Assembly: GCA_013180625.2 (NCBI GenBank)
Contig: SNVD02013728.1
Coordinates: forward strand, 682,001 to 746,000
Reading direction: 5' to 3'
Length of the DNA stretch: 64,000 nt
DNA from: Boswellia sacra
Lineage: Eukaryota; Streptophyta; Magnoliopsida; Sapindales; Burseraceae
Below the pieces are notes generated by a model. The model was not told where the DNA came from and did not search any database. It worked only from the letters and a program-made list of their open reading frames with translations. A program made the translations under genes and the position numbers. Shown in pieces: positions 10,467 through 21,886 of the stretch. Every line of letters starts with the position of its first letter. The first letter of the stretch is position 1.

Positions 10467-11003
10467 CCTTACAAGAGAAAAAATGGCAATTGTGACCAAG
10501 CCAAAATCAAAAATCATGTTGCGACAATAACTGTACATAATGCAATACATGCTTGACAATGATGAAAGCTTATAGGTTGTAGTTGCTCGCCAATCGATAT
10601 TTGTTACAGTTGATGCTAGAGGCGTTAAACAGGTCACATAATTGGAATTTTACAAAATTATAATAATTTATATAAAACATAAAGCAAAAATGTATATAAA
10701 ATAATAAAATACAAAATATGCACACAATATATGATAAATGTTATATAATCACTCAAACACATTTAATATGTCTAATGGATGCTAGTAGATATCCATTCCA
10801 ATTGTATTCCTATGGTATATTTAGTAGAATTTTTGAATATGAGCCCAACCATCGAGTCACAGAAGTTGGTTATGGAGAAGATAATTGGCAAAAGTACTGG
10901 ATAATAAAGAATTCATGGGGATCTAATTGGGCTGAATATGTGATTCCATTGACGAGAGAGGTGTTTGTGCCATTGCCATGGATGATAGCTATCTTGTGAA
11001 GGT
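10467..11003 (+). pseudogene. Broken papain-type cysteine protease (C-terminal half)
   Basis: The segment from 10,467 reads NGNCDQAKIKNHVATI, and after frame changes NDESL and SIFVTVDAR. From about 10,778 it reads [16 protein letters not shown], then [10 protein letters not shown] with the catalytic His position, and [15 protein letters not shown] with the catalytic Asn. The last pieces resemble [13 protein letters not shown] in another frame. These are the C-terminal landmarks of plant papain-family (C1A) proteases of the senescence/SAG12-like kind. The frame carries in-frame stops, at least two frameshifts and a 166-base interruption. The Cys-containing N-terminal half is missing. It is a dead fragment. 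Confidence 0.85.
10612..10785. mobile_element. Small insertion inside the protease relic, 8-base direct repeats
   Basis: GATGCTAG at 10612-10619 is repeated exactly at 10778-10785. The conserved protease reading (VTVDA / MDAS) breaks at the first copy and resumes at the second. The 158 bases between are AT-rich with no clear terminal inverted repeat. An 8-base target duplication fits a hAT-type insertion, but the insert is not otherwise classifiable. Confidence 0.4.
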
Positions 11004-11138
11004 TTGAGTCTCGGAGTAGTGTTTTTGTGAATTGGCCTTTTCCTACATCAAGGAGAATATATATCGCTTTACTAAGCTCAATTTCAATATTAGTTACATG
11101 TATAATTCAAGTTAAAAATGCATCGGCATATGGATTTT

Positions 11139-11420
11139 GACTTTTCTAATTTGATTCAAATTCCTTGTTAAACTCAGATTCCTATATGGTTATATTAATA
11201 AAAATATAGGGTTTCATTATTCTTTTGTCAGATTTGATTCAAACATTGATTATTTTGAAATATTGAAATATTATTCAGACAAATTATTAGCGTGTGTTGA
11301 GTGATGGATTGTTGGAGTGATCAATTGGTGTGTTAATTGATTGTTTGTTCGAGTTTGTCATGTGTTGTTGATTGTGTTTGAATTTTTGTTTAGGTTCCAT
11401 GTCAAATTGATATCATAGTT
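11139..11420 (+). mobile_element. Second LTR-like fragment with a PBS-like end
   Basis: This block is a diverged direct copy of parts of 10,243-10,460. It ends GGTTCCA, followed after a few bases by TTGATATCATAG. That resembles the TGGTATCAGAG primer-binding site that follows the 5' LTR of many plant Copia elements. Both inferences are weak because the copies are strongly decayed. Confidence 0.3.
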
Positions 11421-12206
11421 AATATCGTTTACCATCCCAAATTCTATAAACTCTAAAACACATAAAACCTAAATGAGGTAATATCGGTTATTGCTTGTAC
11501 CTTTTCACAAAAAATTGACTCAAATACACCTTTTGAATATTTATTCAACAACTAATCAACCTTTTAAAAAATTCATTAAATAGGCCCTCGAGTGTTAATA
11601 CCGTTAGAAAAGTGTAATAATAGGAAGGCAACCTAGACTTTTTCAAATCAATAAACCTACAAAATTAAACCTAATCGACCCTAGGTTTTTATAGTGAGCA
11701 ATATAGGATTTCAAAATTTTCTGCATTTATCTTACTTTGATTTTGATTCTCAAGTTTATCTATGTTAAAGTAGGCATCTCAAGATTTGTTTAAAATTTGT
11801 TTTAACTGAAAAATGTTGAGCATTTAATTTTTTATGGATTTTTTAAATTAACTTTGCAATGTTAGAATTTCAATTTTCTGTAGGATATCAGTTTTAGGAA
11901 AATTATTGAAGGTAGCTAGAGATCTCAAAAATTATAAAATTTGTCATACTTGTTTTTCTTTATGTGTATTTGATATTTGGAAAGTTTTATAATTTTAGGA
12001 ACTCATCATGAATTGTTATATATTTTTGAATGAAGGGAGGTTAGTCTCAAATATTTTAGGACAGATTTGTTGTATATAAAAACATAAATTATTTGACGTG
12101 CCTACCAAATTTAAAATGCAATGAAATTATATATTATGTTAGATATATATTTCTAGAAGGCCTGTGTAAAATCTTAGATCATTTGGATGAGTAGATTATT
12201 TATTAA
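11421..12206. other. AT-rich spacer, nothing recognised
   Basis: No open frame of note, RNA gene or clear repeat is visible. Confidence 0.4.
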
Positions 12207-12486
12207 AAATTAGAGAACCTGCATTTGGGGAAAATGATTTTTTTTTAATTGAGTATAAGGATCAAATACATGTAATAATATGATAGTTTTATAGTATTGT
12301 TCCGTTGCATGCATGAATTTGGTGATTTTTTTTTGACATAGTAAGAAATTAGAGAACCTACCTTTGGGGAAAAATGGGGTTTCTTTTTTCTTAAATTGAG
12401 TAAAATGATCAAATACATGCAATAATAATATAATTTTATAGTATTATTTCATTGTGTGCATGAATTTGGTGATTTTTTGTTGACAT
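12207..12486. repeat. Tandem duplication of a ~139-base unit
   Basis: AAATTAGAGAACCT(G/A)C(A/C)TTTGGGG starts both copies, at 12,207 and 12,346. Both continue through ATCAAATACATG, AATAAT, TTTTATAGTATT and GCATGAATTTGGTGATTTT. Similarity extends over the whole unit, with small differences. The unit does not code for a protein. Confidence 0.85.
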
Positions 12487-15400
12487 GCTGTGGTAACTAA
12501 TCATTGTGTTTTTATGATTTATTTTCTTTTTTTTTTAATTAAGTGCGGTCATACAAGGGTCCGCTTTTAATTTTTCTTATTAGGGGTATTTTGGTAAAAA
12601 ATATATAATTATAAAAAAGGTCGACACACTAGTTATTTCACTATCCAAAGTTTATTTCATTATATACATGCATTTTTTAAAATAAACATAAGGGTAAATA
12701 AGTAATTAAAACTTATTGCTTAATCAGTTGACGGAATCTATTAGCCTTGGGTTTATTCGATGAATTTTGTAGATGACCGGTAGTTTCTTATTAAATTTGT
12801 AAAAGTTGCACTGAGTGTTTTTTTTATGAAAAGGTAAGGATAGGTGCCTTGCAGTTTCTTTGGACCAAAATGAAAAAAGGGAGGACATGAGACTTCAATT
12901 GAAGACAATATTAGCAGATATAATTCGGTTGGGTTATCAAACTATTTGATCCAAAAATTTAAATTACGAGATAAGATTTAAACATTAATTATAAAAGTAA
13001 GAATTTCAAATTCAAGGTCTAACTCTAAAAGTTCTAACCATAATTAAATAGTCTTCACATTAAAAGGTTAAAATTATCATACACAATGTTCAAGATTAAG
13101 GGGTCTAACACTGTGTTTGACCAAATCAAATAAATGGTCCGTCCAGCTTTAAAAGTTTAGGATATGATTAAAATGTCCAACATTAAATATAAATAGTCAA
13201 TCTATTATGACTTAATTGTCAAGAGTGATGTGAGAATGGGATTTTTTTAACCTGAAAAGTTTTGTTTTAATATAACAAGTTAAATTAAAATTTTAGGTAA
13301 GATCTAACATTTTATACAGTGACATAGATCTTTTTAATTTTTTCATACACAACTTGACATATAATAAGGACAAATCTTGTTATCAAATGTCTCTTTTAAT
13401 TTGTATGTTTTCATAGGATACATAAGATGAGATACATAGACACTAATTTTATATATTTTTAAACGATACATCAATCAAAATTTAACAAGATATAAGTTTA
13501 CTTTTCACTTGGATCTTATTTTAATCGTTTTAGATAAAAGTTTGTTGAATACATCAAATTTAAGACCAAAAGACGTTTTGTTTTTTGAATTTAGATAATT
13601 CTACATTTATAATTTATCTACAATCATTTTTTATACAATTTGAGTTGACAAGTTATCATTAAATGAATAAAAAATAAAAATAAATAAAAGATATTAAATT
13701 AAATAACATAATAATTATTTATCTAATAATATCCTACCCATCTAAGTTATACAAAATTTTGATTACAAATAAGCCCGTAGATCTAATATTATTATTTGAA
13801 TTTTGATATTTTTTATTATAATTTTGTGAAAGAAAATGAATCTACAGTATGTAAATTGACATTGCCACGTGACTACGGCGTTGATTCCATATCATCGGGG
13901 CGGGACGGTTATCAAAACTCACCTAAATCATAATTTAATCGAAAAAGAGGATTCAATGACTTCATGAATTGTGCGACTTTGAATACCGTAACATATTTGA
14001 AAGCAAATAGAGGCAACCAAGTCTAACCACATTCACAGGCATGACTTCAGGTGCCCAAATTGTAATATGACAAACGACAACCATTATAATAATAATTATA
14101 ATAATTAGTGTACTTTATTTAACTAATTTTCATTATTTTTGAGTTTTTGGGTCGTCCACGTTAGTAGTTAGTTTTATAAAACGTGGGTGGATTGATTGAA
14201 GTGATAAAGATGGTACAAGTAGGAGTTGATAAGACTAAGATAAAGTTTTATATTTGACTTTTTACAATAATTTTTTTTCATGAAATAAGTGAAAGATCGT
14301 TACAATAAGTTATAGGAGATTGTAATAGTAAATTGTGATCACGCTAATCCTCTCTTAATATTAATTGTGATACTTTAACTTTTTAATTATGTAATTACTT
14401 GATGGAACTGCGTTCAGCGCCCTTTATGCCAGTTAGTGGAGATCGGAGAACCCAATAAAGCTGTGTTAAAAATAAGACATTTGATATGTCTCATGATTGA
14501 GGACATGTGAGGCCCAATTTAATATTTTTGCTTTTGATTAAATCATCTTTTATTATTATTATTTTTCAAATCTCATCCGCATCTTATTCCCTTTGATCTT
14601 CTTTAACTAAATAAATTTTGGTAAAATTAATATTCTAATTTTTGTCATCATTTAATCAGAATATTATTTTTGAAAATTATTTAATGATATTTATGGTTAG
14701 GGTGACAGATGGGTGACGTAATGTAAGCGGTTATGTTGAAGCAACGTTGTCGTCTCGGAAGTTTAACTGTTAAGGCTCCGTGTCGATTAACTAATCAGAA
14801 CTGATGATAATCTAGACCGTCCACGTCACATGATTTCCAACCAACTCGAGGGCCCACATGCTCCACTATCCAAGAAGGCAAATGGAGGGAAGGGAACCTA
14901 AACTTGAACGTTTCAATTCAATTCAATTCAATTCAATTTTAATTTTTTTAAAGCCGCGTTTGACTTGGAGTTGGGACAAGAAAGCTAGATCTATTTATTG
15001 AGTGCGGATAAAATATAAACAAATATAAATAAAACCCAATAAATTATGGTTTAAGCAAAAGCGAAATGTATAGAAATTGTGAATTTGTCGAGTTGCGACT
15101 TGTCTTGCCAGTGAGAACGCCCTAAAAAGAAGAAAAAGCGAGGCAACGTCCATGCTGCGGATGCATTAACTATTCATATAAAACTTGTTTTAAAAGTAAC
15201 ATTCAAATTGAAGCCAGAAAGGGGAAGAAAGGGTGAACTTTTCCATAATATTTTCTTTTATCCTTAAACGCCCCTTACCTTCTAAATATTACATCTTGCC
15301 TCCTTTCTGTTTTCCCCTCCATAAAAAATAAATAAAAGAAAATAAAAATCAACCTTCTTAATGAAATTAGGTTGAATTATACAAGTGGTCTAAGATTAAA

Positions 15401-16573
15401 AGATTAATAATGAGTTATTCCAAACAATGCCTTTTCTCTTCTATACATGACATTTTTTTAATTTAGCTGAAAATTAAAATTTGACACTATATTCAATGGG
15501 ATTTAGAATATTGAACATTTTTTCTTCAATTACTTTTGTTTTAGTGATATTATACGTTTTTTTATTTAGTTGAAAATGAAATGTTAACTCTTCCATGAAA
15601 TTTTGACTTTTACATTTCTTTTTTCAAATTTATAGTTATACATCACAATTATACATGATCATGATAACGACAAATTTTGTATTACTCTTGTAATTGGTAG
15701 AATATATATCATTTAGTTTTTTTTTTTTTTGCACTACTTTATAGTTTGTTAAGTTATTCCCATATTGATCTATACTTAATTAAACGTACAACTTGTTAAC
15801 TTTGTACAGGCTTGTCATGCACACCCAAGGCTGATCAATAAAATTAATTACTCACAACAATATAAATAAAAGTAAAACTAATTTTTAGATTAGCATAAAG
15901 CCCATAATCTAAAATTGGTTAATAATGTTATTTGACAAACATGACTCATACATTGTATTGCATCGCTATCAACTAATAATGAACAAGTGAAAGTTAAACA
16001 ATTTTCATCTAGTTCTACATTCATTTGGAAAGTTAAACAAGTTTTACGGTGATATTACTAAATTCTCGTTCCTTGATTCACAAAATCTAGAGAATATTTG
16101 ATTTCCAATTTTAAAAATAACTTTTAAAAAATATAATATAATTTGGATATAGTAAAAGCAACCCTCAAAGCAAATTTGTATTATTCTTTTAAATTTAAAA
16201 ATTATTTGTATTATTACATTAAAATAAGAATTTCAAATCAAATGAAATATGCATATAGAAAACAATATTTAAATATAATTTCTCGGAAGATAATAATAAT
16301 TTCCTAAAACAGAAGAAAAGGCGAAATAAAGAAGGGGTGAAAGTGAAAACTAGGAAAAGTGAAGTGGAAGACAGAGGGTTTCCCAAAATTTAAAACATAA
16401 GAAAAAAAGGCAATCCGTCAAATCTTTTTTCCAAAGTTGTCATCTCTCTACGCGCTGTGTCTGTGTCTGTGTCTGTGTCTGTCTCTCTCGCTCTCTTTTT
16501 CTTTCAACATCATCTCCTCTTCTTCCCGTTTAATTAAAATAAACGGAAAAAAAACCCAAAGCCACATGCTAGC
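12487..16573. other. Long spacer before the callose synthase
   Basis: About 4 kb of AT-rich DNA without a recognisable gene. It contains a G-box hexamer CACGTG near 13,866 and a short (AATTC)n run near 14,916-14,940. The final 100 bases hold a GTCTGT/CT-rich microsatellite (about 16,455-16,500), which lies in the probable 5' leader of the callose synthase gene. A tiny upstream ATG at 16,566 opens a frame of three codons that ends across the true start. Confidence 0.5.
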
Positions 16574-19500
16574 ATGAGTAATCTCCGCCACCGCGCCGGT
16601 GCAGCCCGGTCGAGGCCCGACGACCACCCGGAAGAAGAGGAGCCCTACAACATAATCCCTGTGCACAACCTCCTTGCTGACCACCCTTCCCTCCGCTTCC
16701 CCGAGGTCCGTGCAGCCGCAGCCGCTCTACGCACCGTCGGGAACCTCCGCAAGCCGCCTTACATCCAATGGAACCCCAGCTGGGACCTCCTCGACTGGCT
16801 TGCACTCTTCTTTGGATTCCAGAAGGATAACGTTCGGAACCAACGAGAGCACTTGGTTCTTCATCTGGCCAACGCCCAGATGCGTCTCACTCCACCACCG
16901 GATAACATCGACACCCTGGACGCCAGCGTTTTGCGAAGATTCAGGCGTAAGTTGCTCAAGAATTACACCAACTGGTGCTCCTACTTGGGGAAGAAATCCA
17001 ACATCTGGATCTCGGATCGGAGCTCTGACCAGCGGCGTGAACTCTTGTATGTTTGTCTGTATCTTCTGATATGGGGCGAATCAGCGAATCTCCGGTTCAT
17101 GCCGGAGTGTATCTGCTACATTTTTCATCACATGGCGATGGAATTGAACAAGATATTAGAAGATTACATCGACGAGAACACGGGGCAGCCAGTGATGCCG
17201 TCGATATCGGGCGACAACGCCTTTTTGAACTGTGTGGTGAAGCCCATTTACGAGACGGTGAAGGCGGAGGTGGAGAGTAGTAAGAACGGAACGGCGCCGC
17301 ATGCGGCGTGGAGGAATTATGATGATTTGAACGAGTATTTTTGGAGTAAGAGGTGTTTCCAGAAGCTGAAATGGCCAATTGACGTGGGAAGTAATTTCTT
17401 CGTGTTGTCGAGCGGGACTAAACACGTGGGGAAAACTGGGTTTGTCGAGCAGCGTTCATTTTGGAACTTGTTTAGGAGCTTCGACAGGTTGTGGGTGATG
17501 TTGATATTGTTTCTTCAGGCTGCGATTATTGTAGCTTGGACAGAGAGGGAGTATCCGTGGCAAGCCTTGCAAGTAAAAGATGTTCAGGTGAAAGTTTTGA
17601 CTCTGTTTATTACATGGAGTGCATTAAGATTTTTGCAGTCTCTGTTAGATATCAAAACACAGCGTAGACTTGTTTCCAGAGAGACAATGGGGCTCGGTTT
17701 GAGGATGTTATTGAAGAGCGTTTTTGCAGTTGTGTGGATTTTGGTTTTCTCTGTCCTTTATGCTAGGATCTGGTCGATTAAGAACCGGGATCGTAGATGG
17801 TCTGCTCGGGCGAACAAGCAAGTAACCACTTATCTACAGGTGGCATTTGTGTTTATTTTGCCTGAATTGTTGGCAATAGCCCTGTTTATCATTCCTTGGA
17901 TAAGGAATTTTCTCGAGAACACGAATTGGAAGATTTTCTATCTGTTAACGTGGTGGTTTCAGAGTAGAAGCTTTGTTGGTCGTGGATTGAGAGAAGGGCT
18001 TGTGGATAACATTAAGTATACTTTGTTCTGGGTAATTGTGTTGGCTACTAAATTTTCGTTCAGTTACTTCTTGCAGATTAAACCGATGATTGCTCCAACA
18101 AAACAATTGTTACATCTTATTGATGTCAAGTATGAGTGGTATCAGCTCTTCCACAACAGCAATCGATTGGCTGTTGGAATATTGTGGATGCCTGTAGTTT
18201 TGATTTATTTGATGGATATTTCGCTTTGGTACTCGATTTATTCATCCTTTGTGGGTGCAACAGTGGGCTTGTTCCAGCATTTGGGTGAGATTCGAAATAT
18301 ACAGCAGTTGAGGCTTAGATTTCAGTTTTTTGCGAGTGCAATTCAGTTTAATCTCATGCCTGAGGAGCAGCTGCTGAATGCAAGGGGGACATTGAAGAAT
18401 AAGTTCAAAGATGCCATTCATCGTTTGAAGTTGAGATATGGGTTTGGAAGACCCTATACAAAGCTTGAATCAAACCAGATTGACGCAACTAAGTTTGCCT
18501 TGATATGGAATGAGATAATTACTACTTTCAGGGAAGAGGATATTATCTCTGATCAGGAGGTTGAGTTGTTGGAGCTACCACAGAATTATTGGAATATAAG
18601 GGTTATCCGTTGGCCTTGTTTTTTGCTGTGCAATGAGCTGCTTCTAGCTCTTAGCCAGGCCAAGGAGCTGGTGGATGCTCCTGATAAGTGGCTTTGGTAT
18701 AAGGTTTCTAAGAATGAGTATAGGCGTTGTGCCGTGATTGAAACTTACGATAGTATAAAGCACTTGCTTCTTGGTATCATCAAAGTTAACACTGAAGAGC
18801 ATTCCATTATCACAGTCTTGTTTCAGGAAATTGATCACTCTCTTCAGATTGAGAGGTTCACCAAAACGTTCAAGATGACTACGCTGCCCAAGATTCATAC
18901 CCAGTTGATAAAGCTTGTTGATCTGTTGAACAAGCCCAAGAAAGATCTGACAAAGTTGGTGAATACCCTACAGGCCCTCTACGAGATTGCTATTCGAGAT
19001 TTTTTCATAGATAATAGGGACAATGACCAGCTTATAGATGATGGCTTGGCTCCTAAAAACCCTCCTGCAATGGGAGGCCTGCTGTTTGAGAATGCTGTTG
19101 CCTTGCCTGATCCCAATAATGAGAATTTCTATCGGCAGGTTAGGCGCTTACATACAATTCTAACATCCCGGGATTCGATGAATAATATTCCTGTTAATCT
19201 TGAAGCAAGACGCAGAATAGCCTTTTTTAGTAACTCACTCTTTATGAATATGCCCCATGCACCTCAAGTTGAGAAGATGATGTCCTTCAGTGTTCTCACC
19301 CCATATTATAATGAAGAAGTTCTTTACAGTAAAGAACAACTTCGAACTGAGAACGAAGACGGAATATCTATCCTGTACTATTTGCAGACCATTTATGCTG
19401 ACGAATGGAAGAATTTTATAGAGAGGATGCGCCGAGAAGGAATGGTGAAGGATAGTGAAATATGGACAGAGAAGTTGAAAGATCTCAGGCTTTGGGCTTC

Positions 19501-21886
19501 ATACAGAGGCCAGACACTTTGCCGCACTGTGAGGGGAATGATGTATTATTACCGGGCTCTAAAGATGCTGGCTTTTCTTGATTCTGCTTCTGAGATGGAC
19601 ATTAGAGCAGGTACCAGGGAACTTGGTTCGATGAGGCATGTCGGCCATTTGGAAGGTTCTGTATCAGAAAGATCACCTTCTGTGAACAGTTTAAGTAGAA
19701 CTGGTAGTTCTGTGAGCACTTTATACAAGGGTCATGAGTATGGCACTGTTTTGATGAAATACACATATGTTGTTGCCTGCCAGATATATGGTCAACAAAA
19801 GGAGAAAAAAGACCCCCACGCTGAGGAAATTTTGTATCTGATGAAAAACAATGAAGCCCTTCGAGTTGCATATGTTGATGAGGTTTCGACAGGGAGGGAT
19901 GAGAAGGAGTATTACTCTGTTCTTGTGAAATATGATCAGCAGTTAGAGAAGGAAGTGGAAATTTACAGGGTCAAACTGCCTGGTCCCTTGAAGCTTGGTG
20001 AGGGGAAACCGGAGAATCAAAATCATGCCCTTATCTTCACCAGAGGGGATGCTGTTCAGACTATTGATATGAACCAAGACAACTACTTTGAGGAAGCACT
20101 TAAAATGCGGAATTTGTTGGAAGAATACAGGCACTACTATGGTATTAGGAAACCTACCATCTTGGGTGTCAGGGAACACATTTTTACTGGTTCAGTTTCG
20201 TCACTTGCTTGGTTTATGTCAGCGCAAGAAACCAGTTTTGTCACCTTGGGTCAGCGTGTTTTGGCAAATCCTTTGAAAATTCGGATGCATTATGGCCATC
20301 CTGATGTTTTTGACAGGTTTTGGTTCATGACTCGAGGAGGTCTCAGTAAAGCTTCCAGAGTGATTAACATCAGTGAGGACATATTTGCTGGTTTTAACTG
20401 CACATTGCGAGGAGGCAATGTCACACATCATGAATACATCCAAGTAGGCAAGGGAAGGGATGTTGGTTTGAATCAAATATCCATGTTTGAGGCCAAGGTT
20501 GCTAGTGGAAATGGTGAACAAGTTCTCAGCAGAGATGTCTATAGGTTGGGTCATAGACTGGACTTCTTCCGGATGTTATCATTTTTTTACACTACTGTTG
20601 GATTCTTTTTCAACACAATGATGGTAGTGTTGACTGTCTATGCATTCTTATGGGGTCGGTTATATTTGGCCCTTAGTGGCATTGAGCAGTCTGTGTCAAA
20701 TAATAGCAACAACAATAAAGCACTTGGTGCCATCTTGAACCAGCAGTTCATCATCCAGCTTGGTTTGTTCACGGCCCTTCCAATGATTGTGGAGAATTCT
20801 CTTGAGCATGGATTCCTTCAGGCTATTTGGGATTTCCTTACTATGCTGCTCCAGCTTTCATCTGTTTTCTACACATTCTCCATGGGAACTCGCACTCACT
20901 ATTTTGGCCGGACTGTCCTTCATGGTGGTGCAAAGTATCGGGCAACAGGACGTGGTTTTGTTGTGCAGCACAAAAGCTTTGCAGAAAACTATAGGCTTTA
21001 TGCACGTAGCCACTTTATAAAGGCCATTGAGCTTGGGCTGATTCTTACATTATATGCATCATACAGCTCTATGGCTAAGGACACTTTTGTTTACATAGCA
21101 CTGACCATCTCAAGTTGGTTCCTTGTTATTTCGTGGATAATGGCCCCATTTGCTTTCAATCCCTCTGGCTTTGATTGGCTGAAGACTGTATATGACTTTG
21201 ATGAATTCATGAACTGGATTTGGTTCCGTGGTGGTGTGTTCGCAAAAGCTGAACAGAGCTGGGAAAAGTGGTGGATTGAGGAACAAGATCATCTAAGGAC
21301 AACTGGTTTTTGGGGAAAGGTGCTGGAGATAATTTTAGACCTGCGTTTCTTCTTTTTTCAGTATGGCATAGTATACCAGCTGGGTATTGCTGCTGGAAGT
21401 ACCAGCATTGCTGTGTACTTGCTTTCTTGGATCTACGTTTTTGTGGCTTTTGGGATTTATGCAGTAGTGGCATATGCCCGGGACAAGTATGCTGCGAAAG
21501 AACACATCTACTTCCGACTGGTTCAGTTCCTTATTGTTATATTTGCGATACTTGTGATAATTGCCCTGCTGGAATTCACACAGTTCAAATTTATTGATAT
21601 TTTCACTAGTCTTTTGGCTTTTATCCCTACTGGGTGGGGCATTATATTGATTGCTCAAGTATTCCGGCCCTTTTTGCAATCCACTAGGATCTGGCAGTCA
21701 GTAGTTTCTGTCGCTAGAATGTATGATATAATGTTTGGAGTGATTATCATGGCTCCTGTGGCATTTCTATCATGGATGCCTGGATTCCAGTCTATGCAGA
21801 CAAGGATTCTATTCAATGAAGCATTCAGCAGAGGCCTTAGGATATTCCAAATTGTTACCGGAAAACAAGCTAAGGGCGATGCATAA
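16574..21886 (+). CDS. CALS12: Callose synthase 12 (GSL5/PMR4 type)
   Basis: A single uninterrupted exon encodes 1,770 residues, the usual size for this subfamily. The enzyme polymerises UDP-glucose into beta-1,3-glucan (callose) at the plasma membrane. In Arabidopsis this member makes wound and pathogen-induced papillary callose and contributes to pollen walls. The N-terminal block (EEEPYNIIPVHNLLADHPSL, GFQKDNVRNQREHLVLHLAN) is the Vta1-like/FKS1 region. A group of membrane helices follows from about residue 310 to 590. The large cytosolic glucan synthase domain contains the conserved RGQTLCRTVRGMMYYYRAL (about residue 978) and VREHIFTGSVSSLAWFMSAQ. A second set of helices fills the C-terminal third, ending QTRILFNEAFSRGLRIFQIV. 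I see no frameshift. The close paralogue CALS11 is the alternative; the TPC1 neighbour, which is the same in Arabidopsis, favours CALS12. Confidence 0.95.
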   Translation: MSNLRHRAGAARSRPDDHPEEEEPYNIIPVHNLLADHPSLRFPEVRAAAAALRTVGNLRKPPYIQWNPSWDLLDWLALFFGFQKDNVRNQREHLVLHLANAQMRLTPPPDNIDTLDASVLRRFRRKLLKNYTNWCSYLGKKSNIWISDRSSDQRRELLYVCLYLLIWGESANLRFMPECICYIFHHMAMELNKILEDYIDENTGQPVMPSISGDNAFLNCVVKPIYETVKAEVESSKNGTAPHAAWRNYDDLNEYFWSKRCFQKLKWPIDVGSNFFVLSSGTKHVGKTGFVEQRSFWNLFRSFDRLWVMLILFLQAAIIVAWTEREYPWQALQVKDVQVKVLTLFITWSALRFLQSLLDIKTQRRLVSRETMGLGLRMLLKSVFAVVWILVFSVLYARIWSIKNRDRRWSARANKQVTTYLQVAFVFILPELLAIALFIIPWIRNFLENTNWKIFYLLTWWFQSRSFVGRGLREGLVDNIKYTLFWVIVLATKFSFSYFLQIKPMIAPTKQLLHLIDVKYEWYQLFHNSNRLAVGILWMPVVLIYLMDISLWYSIYSSFVGATVGLFQHLGEIRNIQQLRLRFQFFASAIQFNLMPEEQLLNARGTLKNKFKDAIHRLKLRYGFGRPYTKLESNQIDATKFALIWNEIITTFREEDIISDQEVELLELPQNYWNIRVIRWPCFLLCNELLLALSQAKELVDAPDKWLWYKVSKNEYRRCAVIETYDSIKHLLLGIIKVNTEEHSIITVLFQEIDHSLQIERFTKTFKMTTLPKIHTQLIKLVDLLNKPKKDLTKLVNTLQALYEIAIRDFFIDNRDNDQLIDDGLAPKNPPAMGGLLFENAVALPDPNNENFYRQVRRLHTILTSRDSMNNIPVNLEARRRIAFFSNSLFMNMPHAPQVEKMMSFSVLTPYYNEEVLYSKEQLRTENEDGISILYYLQTIYADEWKNFIERMRREGMVKDSEIWTEKLKDLRLWASYRGQTLCRTVRGMMYYYRALKMLAFLDSASEMDIRAGTRELGSMRHVGHLEGSVSERSPSVNSLSRTGSSVSTLYKGHEYGTVLMKYTYVVACQIYGQQKEKKDPHAEEILYLMKNNEALRVAYVDEVSTGRDEKEYYSVLVKYDQQLEKEVEIYRVKLPGPLKLGEGKPENQNHALIFTRGDAVQTIDMNQDNYFEEALKMRNLLEEYRHYYGIRKPTILGVREHIFTGSVSSLAWFMSAQETSFVTLGQRVLANPLKIRMHYGHPDVFDRFWFMTRGGLSKASRVINISEDIFAGFNCTLRGGNVTHHEYIQVGKGRDVGLNQISMFEAKVASGNGEQVLSRDVYRLGHRLDFFRMLSFFYTTVGFFFNTMMVVLTVYAFLWGRLYLALSGIEQSVSNNSNNNKALGAILNQQFIIQLGLFTALPMIVENSLEHGFLQAIWDFLTMLLQLSSVFYTFSMGTRTHYFGRTVLHGGAKYRATGRGFVVQHKSFAENYRLYARSHFIKAIELGLILTLYASYSSMAKDTFVYIALTISSWFLVISWIMAPFAFNPSGFDWLKTVYDFDEFMNWIWFRGGVFAKAEQSWEKWWIEEQDHLRTTGFWGKVLEIILDLRFFFFQYGIVYQLGIAAGSTSIAVYLLSWIYVFVAFGIYAVVAYARDKYAAKEHIYFRLVQFLIVIFAILVIIALLEFTQFKFIDIFTSLLAFIPTGWGIILIAQVFRPFLQSTRIWQSVVSVARMYDIMFGVIIMAPVAFLSWMPGFQSMQTRILFNEAFSRGLRIFQIVTGKQAKGDA

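Noticed and set aside
16569..16805. Antisense frames within CALS12
   Set aside because: Several minus-strand frames overlap the callose synthase; all are explained by its codon use.
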